This document shows positions 60,423 through 64,000 of a stretch of 64,000 nt of DNA, piece after piece. The DNA is taken from positions 806,001 through 870,000 of the forward strand of contig NC_014666.1 in assembly GCF_000166135.1 (NCBI RefSeq). Direction: 5' to 3'. The notes beneath the pieces are model-generated. The model was not told the DNA's origin. It made no database searches and saw only the letters and a program-made list of their open reading frames with translations. A program made the position numbers and the translations under genes. Numbering within the stretch: the stretch's first letter is position 1; every line of letters begins with the position of its first letter. The stretch comes from Pseudofrankia inefficax. Its GTDB lineage: Bacteria; Actinomycetota; Actinomycetes; Frankiales; Frankiaceae.

Positions 60423-60971
60423 GTGTCGGTGACGAACAACGCAGTGGTCAGCGCCGCGCTCGGCTATGTGGAAGCCAACCCGGCCGAACTTGAAGCGGTC
60501 CGTGATCTCGTGATCCTGTCCCTGCTCGGCCCGCGGATCACCTTGCGTCACACGCTCCCGGCACACCTCGCCTGTCGCGCGGTCGTGGTCACCCCCGACT
60601 GGCACCTGCTGCAGGTGGATGACGCGGTGCGGTCCTGCTGGCAGCTTCCCGGTGGCCATATCGCCGAAGAGGACTCATCCCTCCTCGGGTCGACGCTTCG
60701 CCAGCTGCGGTGCCTCACCGGGATCGATCCCGACGCGCTGCGGCCGGAGTCGACGCTGCCGCTGGACGTCGACGCCGTCCCCGTCGAGCCGGTGCCGTCG
60801 CTCGCCGAGCCGGAGCACGTCCACTACGACTTCCGGTACCTGCTCCACCTGCCCAGCCGGGACCTCGTCGCCGGGGACGCGGGACTGCGCTGGGTCCCGG
60901 TCGACGACGTTCCTGGAAGACTGGGCACGAAGCTCCGGCGCTGCTCACGCGACGCGCCCGCGCTGCGATAG
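60423..60971 (+). CDS. Nudix-fold protein with degenerate Nudix box
   Basis: A 182-residue protein with the overall order of a Nudix hydrolase (RAVVVTPDWHLLQVDD, CWQLPGGHIAEEDSSLLGSTLRQLRCLTGID). The catalytic REUXEE part reads RQLRCL, so the metal-binding glutamates are lost and pyrophosphohydrolase activity is unlikely. It may act as a nucleotide-sensing or structural protein, like some transcription regulators with inactive Nudix domains. Start uncertain: GTG at 60387, 60423 or 60429. It lies directly behind the DosR-like box, with the SRPBCC gene 49 bases downstream. Confidence 0.7.
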   Translation: MSVTNNAVVSAALGYVEANPAELEAVRDLVILSLLGPRITLRHTLPAHLACRAVVVTPDWHLLQVDDAVRSCWQLPGGHIAEEDSSLLGSTLRQLRCLTGIDPDALRPESTLPLDVDAVPVEPVPSLAEPEHVHYDFRYLLHLPSRDLVAGDAGLRWVPVDDVPGRLGTKLRRCSRDAPALR

Positions 60972-61020
60972 CCGCGGGGCGCCCCGGCGCGTTCGACCGG
61001 CCGAAGCGGAGGTCCAGACG

Positions 61021-61578
61021 ATGGCGCACGACGACCCGGCGGACGACGGCCCGGCAGACGGGGGCCCGGCAGGCGGGGGCACGGCCGGACGGAAGGGCGC
61101 GAGGGCCGAGTCGTTCGGCCTGGTCGTCGAGTCGTCGGCCCCGGCGAGTGCCGTCTTCGCCCTGCTGGCCGACGGCGGGGGCTGGGCGGCGTGGGCTGGG
61201 CCGCTGGTGCCGCGATCCCGCTGGTACCGCACCGGAAACCCGGCGCCCGGCGGTGTCGGAGCCATCCGCGAGCTCGGGCTGCGTCCGGTCTTGAGCCGCG
61301 AGGAGATCCTCGAGTACGTGCCGCCACGGCGGATCGTGTACACGATCGTCTCGGGCATCCCGGTCGACGGCTACCGGGGGACTGTCGAGCTCGACCCGCT
61401 GCCCGGCGGCGGCACCCGCATCACCTGGCGGTCGTCGTTCGTCCCGACCCATCGGGGCACCGGCCCGGCGCTGCGACTGTTGGGTGTCACGATCGTCCGC
61501 TCCATCGCTCGCCACCTGGCCCGGGCCGCGCTCACCCACGTGCCCACGCCCGCCCCGGGAACGAGCCTCGAGAGCTGA
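61021..61578 (+). CDS. SRPBCC family protein (polyketide cyclase/dehydrase-like)
   Basis: A 185-residue lipid- or polyketide-binding helix-grip protein. After about 35 Asp/Gly-rich residues come ESFGLVVESSAPASAVFALLADGGGWAAWAGP, a beta-sheet region with GAIRELG and EILEYVPPRRIVYTIVSGIPVDGYRGTVEL, and the long C-terminal helix. ATG at 61021 follows GGAGG at eight bases. It probably belongs to the same transcript as the Nudix-like gene. Confidence 0.82.
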   Translation: MAHDDPADDGPADGGPAGGGTAGRKGARAESFGLVVESSAPASAVFALLADGGGWAAWAGPLVPRSRWYRTGNPAPGGVGAIRELGLRPVLSREEILEYVPPRRIVYTIVSGIPVDGYRGTVELDPLPGGGTRITWRSSFVPTHRGTGPALRLLGVTIVRSIARHLARAALTHVPTPAPGTSLES

Positions 61579-61694
61579 TCCCTCGCGGGCTGATCTCTCG
61601 CGAGCTAGCCGAACGGGGCCGGACGGTCGATCTCTTCTGTTAAGAATCAGTGCTACGCCGGTCTGTCATTCGGTCCGTTTCGTTTAGGTTTACA

Positions 61695-61708
61695 GCGATT
61701 GAAATCGC
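61695..61708. promoter_or_regulatory. small dyad in an AT-rich promoter region
   Basis: GCGATT-GA-AATCGC forms a 6-bp dyad in the AT-rich stretch (about 61630-61800) upstream of the beta-lactamase-like gene. Operator or chance. Confidence 0.25.
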
Positions 61709-61807
61709 GCTCCGGCCAATGATTACCACGTATCGTGACAAATATTTTCGGAAACCGTAACGCCGTGCAAACATCAATGCAGGCACAACGGCCGTACAAA
61801 CGGGGGC

Positions 61808-62848
61808 ATGGCGCTTTCGCATGGCCGTTCGGGCTGTTCTCACCGCATCCGCAGATCTCGGCGTGGCCGGGCCCCGCAGATCGTTCTGACGGTCGGTACC
61901 GGGATCACCTTCACCGCGGTGGTTCTCGCGTCCGGCGCCACCGCCGCCTCGGCCGGGTCCGGCGCGGCCCGGGCCACGGCCGTACCCTCCATCAGCTCGC
62001 TCATCGCGTCTCCAGCGTCATCGGCGACACTTCCCGTGCCGGCGCTGACCACCTCCGCTCCGACCGTGGCGACGCAGCCCACCGCCACCAGCCCGATCCC
62101 GCGCGCCACCGCCACGACGGCCGCGACGTTCACCACCGCGCTCACCGCGGCATGGCGGTCCTACCTCGCCGGCCGACCAGGATCGATCAGTGTTGCCCTC
62201 TATGACGAGAACAGCGATCAGACCGTCTACGTCACGAAGAACCGGCGCACCGGCTGGGAGACCGCGAGCACGGTAAAGCTCGACATTCTCGCCGACCTCC
62301 TCTCGAAGACCGGCACTGCCGGGACGCTGCCCGCGTCACAGCTGGCCCGGGCCAAGCCCATGATTTCTGTGAGCGACAACAACGCGGCCAGCGCGCTCTG
62401 GCGGACCGCCGGCGGGACTGCCGGGATGAACGCCTTCTACCGCAGTCTGGGAATGACCTCGACCACCGCGGGGTCCGGCGGTTACTGGGGCCTGACCGAG
62501 ACGACCGCGCTCGACCAGCTCAAGGTGCTGCGCGCCGTCTCCTACCCGGGCCCGTACCTCTCGGCGAACGCCAGGTCCACGGCTACCAGCCTGCTGAACA
62601 CGGTGATCCCGGCGCAGCGGTGGGGGCTGACCGCGGGCGTCCCGGCCAGCGTCTCGGTCCAGCTCAAGAACGGCTGGCTGCCGCACGGCCCGGGATGGGT
62701 GGTCAACAGCCTCGCCCACGTGCACGGCGCCGGCAAGGACTACGTCATGGCCGTCTACACCCGCGACAGCGCCACCGAGCAGACCGGCATCAACACCATC
62801 GCCGGTCTTTCACGGATCGCCTGGTCAGCCGTGCCGACCGGCCGCTGA
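61808..62848 (+). CDS. exported class A beta-lactamase-like serine hydrolase
   Basis: A 346-residue secreted protein: Arg-rich start, signal helix (about residues 25-48), a Thr/Ala/Pro linker and a serine hydrolase domain. The nucleophile motif STVK is at 154-157 and SDN at 189-191, as in class A beta-lactamases. The Glu166-type omega-loop motif is not evident and the KTG triad appears as KNG. It may therefore be a penicillin-binding or poorly hydrolytic relative rather than an antibiotic-resistance enzyme. The promoter region upstream is unusually AT-rich. Confidence 0.78.
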   Translation: MALSHGRSGCSHRIRRSRRGRAPQIVLTVGTGITFTAVVLASGATAASAGSGAARATAVPSISSLIASPASSATLPVPALTTSAPTVATQPTATSPIPRATATTAATFTTALTAAWRSYLAGRPGSISVALYDENSDQTVYVTKNRRTGWETASTVKLDILADLLSKTGTAGTLPASQLARAKPMISVSDNNAASALWRTAGGTAGMNAFYRSLGMTSTTAGSGGYWGLTETTALDQLKVLRAVSYPGPYLSANARSTATSLLNTVIPAQRWGLTAGVPASVSVQLKNGWLPHGPGWVVNSLAHVHGAGKDYVMAVYTRDSATEQTGINTIAGLSRIAWSAVPTGR

Positions 62849-62978
62849 CCCACCGACTCTCACCTAAGGTCAGTATTCCGACGCCGAGAGTCGCGTCAGC
62901 AAGGGCCCGACCAGCGCCACAAGGATCTGCGTGGCATTGTGTGATCCCGGATCTCGCAGGTGAGGCTGGGGAGGGCAC

Positions 62979-64000
62979 ATGGTCGGGGCCCCGGAGGGGC
63001 CGGCGGCGGAGGTCACCGGGGATGTCGACGAGCTCGTCGACGGGGTTGCCGACGTGCCGGAGACGGGGTCGGATGCCTCGTCCGCTGAGGAGCCTCAGCG
63101 GGCGAAGCTGTTGCGGCCACGACAGATTCGGCCAACCGAGGCGGTCCTCGCCGTGGCGGTCGTCGCCCTGCTCGTGGCCGCGACCCTGGTAGGGGCGAGG
63201 GTGAGCAGCGGGCACAAGGCGAAGGCGCCCGTAGCCAGGGCGACGACGTCGGTGCGCGCCGCCGCGCCCCCTGCCCAGATCGCCGGGGACGCGGTACTCA
63301 ACTGTTCGCTGCTGACGGGCCTCTCCGGCTGGAAGGCGTCATCCGACACCGGGCACGTCCAGCTGACGCGGGTGAGCGGACCGCCCTCGCCGGCCGGTCT
63401 CCCGACCGCCGCGGACGTCGTGTCGCCCGGCCCCACCGGGAAATGGGCGATGGTTCTGATCGCGCTGCGCGAGCCCGTGGCGTACTTCCAGGTCGGCAGT
63501 ACTTACCGGATGCAGCTCTGGGAGCGCGACGTGACCGGGTCCGGCGCGGGCCTGATCCTCGTGCTCGCGAACCAGAACTACCGGGCCCGACCGACCACGG
63601 CGAGCATGGACGCGGCGCACAAGGACACCGACTGGCACCTGGTCTCCCGAACGTTCGTCGCGACCGCACCAGGTGGCGAAGACACGGGCTTATACGTGCA
63701 GCTGCCGACGGACCAGGCCTTCCACTACCAGCTGACGGGCGCGAGTGTGGTCCCGGTCGTCGTTCCGGCGGTGCCGCGGGTCGACGGTCCGCCGGCCCAG
63801 GTGGTCTCCTTCGACGGTCCCGCGGGCAGCCCGCCGAACCCGGCGCAGTGGAACCGGGAGGTCGGGGGGAACGGCTGGGGGAACGGAGAGCTGGAGACCT
63901 ACACGAGAAGCGTCTCCAACGCCCAGCAGGATGGCGCCGGGCATCTCGTGATCACCGCCCGGCGGGAGACGAAGACGGGCCCGGACGGTATTCGCCGGGA
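62979..64000 (+). CDS. GH16-family glycoside hydrolase with N-terminal membrane anchor (partial)
   Basis: The gene runs off the right edge after 340 codons. An acidic cytoplasmic start is followed by a membrane helix at about residues 53-73, an extracytoplasmic beta-sandwich region resembling a carbohydrate-binding module (LLTGLSGWKASSDTGHVQLTR to HYQLTGASVVPVV), and from about residue 280 the start of a GH16 beta-glucanase domain (WNREVGGNGWGNGELETYT). The catalytic Glu-x-Asp-x-x-Glu would be outside the window. It probably cleaves beta-1,3 or mixed-linkage glucan. Confidence 0.8.
   Translation, partial: MVGAPEGPAAEVTGDVDELVDGVADVPETGSDASSAEEPQRAKLLRPRQIRPTEAVLAVAVVALLVAATLVGARVSSGHKAKAPVARATTSVRAAAPPAQIAGDAVLNCSLLTGLSGWKASSDTGHVQLTRVSGPPSPAGLPTAADVVSPGPTGKWAMVLIALREPVAYFQVGSTYRMQLWERDVTGSGAGLILVLANQNYRARPTTASMDAAHKDTDWHLVSRTFVATAPGGEDTGLYVQLPTDQAFHYQLTGASVVPVVVPAVPRVDGPPAQVVSFDGPAGSPPNPAQWNREVGGNGWGNGELETYTRSVSNAQQDGAGHLVITARRETKTGPDGIRR

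Overview
The window reads as chromosome from a very GC-rich, multicellular-type actinobacterium, most likely from Frankia or a close relative. Indicators are GTG/TTG starts, third positions almost always G or C, a mycothiol S-conjugate amidase, a GTP-type PEP carboxykinase, the Scr1/DUF397 regulator module, and the actinobacterial order mfd - SurA-like lipoprotein - mazG - eno - ftsB - DUF501 - ppx. The genus is an inference from gene content. No insertion sequence, prophage, rRNA or CRISPR array was seen.

Layout. 1-2807 (-): a glycan-type operon (rfbF cytidylyltransferase, DUF4910 aminopeptidase-like protein, a PhyH-like oxygenase cut by the window edge). 3332-4591 (+): a membrane-anchored GH26-like hydrolase. 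4858-24510 (mostly +): housekeeping genes (mfd, SurA-like lipoprotein, mazG, sppA, eno, ftsB, DUF501, ppx, a family 5 uracil-DNA glycosylase, a type II NADH dehydrogenase, a Bax-inhibitor-like membrane protein). This run is interrupted at about 8.6-11.3 kb by an Scr1/DUF397 regulatory island and at about 22.9 kb by an odd tRNA-like gene. 24596-34987: small hypotheticals, an MBOAT/SGNH acylation pair, a trypsin-like exported protease, a MoxR ATPase/VWA pair and greA. 35606-42395 (+): mca, a small membrane protein, leuS, a repeat-rich spacer and a membrane protein of unknown function. 42426-50872: arfB-type release factor, pckG, hemolysin III homologue, thioredoxin-domain DUF255 protein, PIN-PhoH ATPase, msrA. 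51000-57974: a Ser/Thr kinase with a seven-bladed WD40 sensor, a Uma2 nuclease-like protein, a class II aldolase-like protein and two exported unknowns. 58539-64000 (+): PPK2, zinc-lid adenylate kinase, a degenerate Nudix protein behind a DosR-like box, an SRPBCC protein, a beta-lactamase-like serine hydrolase and a truncated GH16.

How the genes fit together. Several sets bear on stress and dormancy: polyphosphate use (ppx, PPK2 plus adenylate kinase), thiol and redox repair (mca, msrA, type II NADH dehydrogenase), rescue of stalled ribosomes and RNA polymerase (arfB, greA, mfd), and nucleotide clean-up (mazG, UDG). A second theme is the cell surface and extracellular sugars (rfbF operon, GH26, GH16, MBOAT/SGNH, sppA). 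The most unusual signals are a class-I-shaped tRNA with a UAA anticodon, a near-consensus DosR/DevR box, a 24-bp repeat shared by two unrelated genes, and clusters of intergenic inverted repeats.
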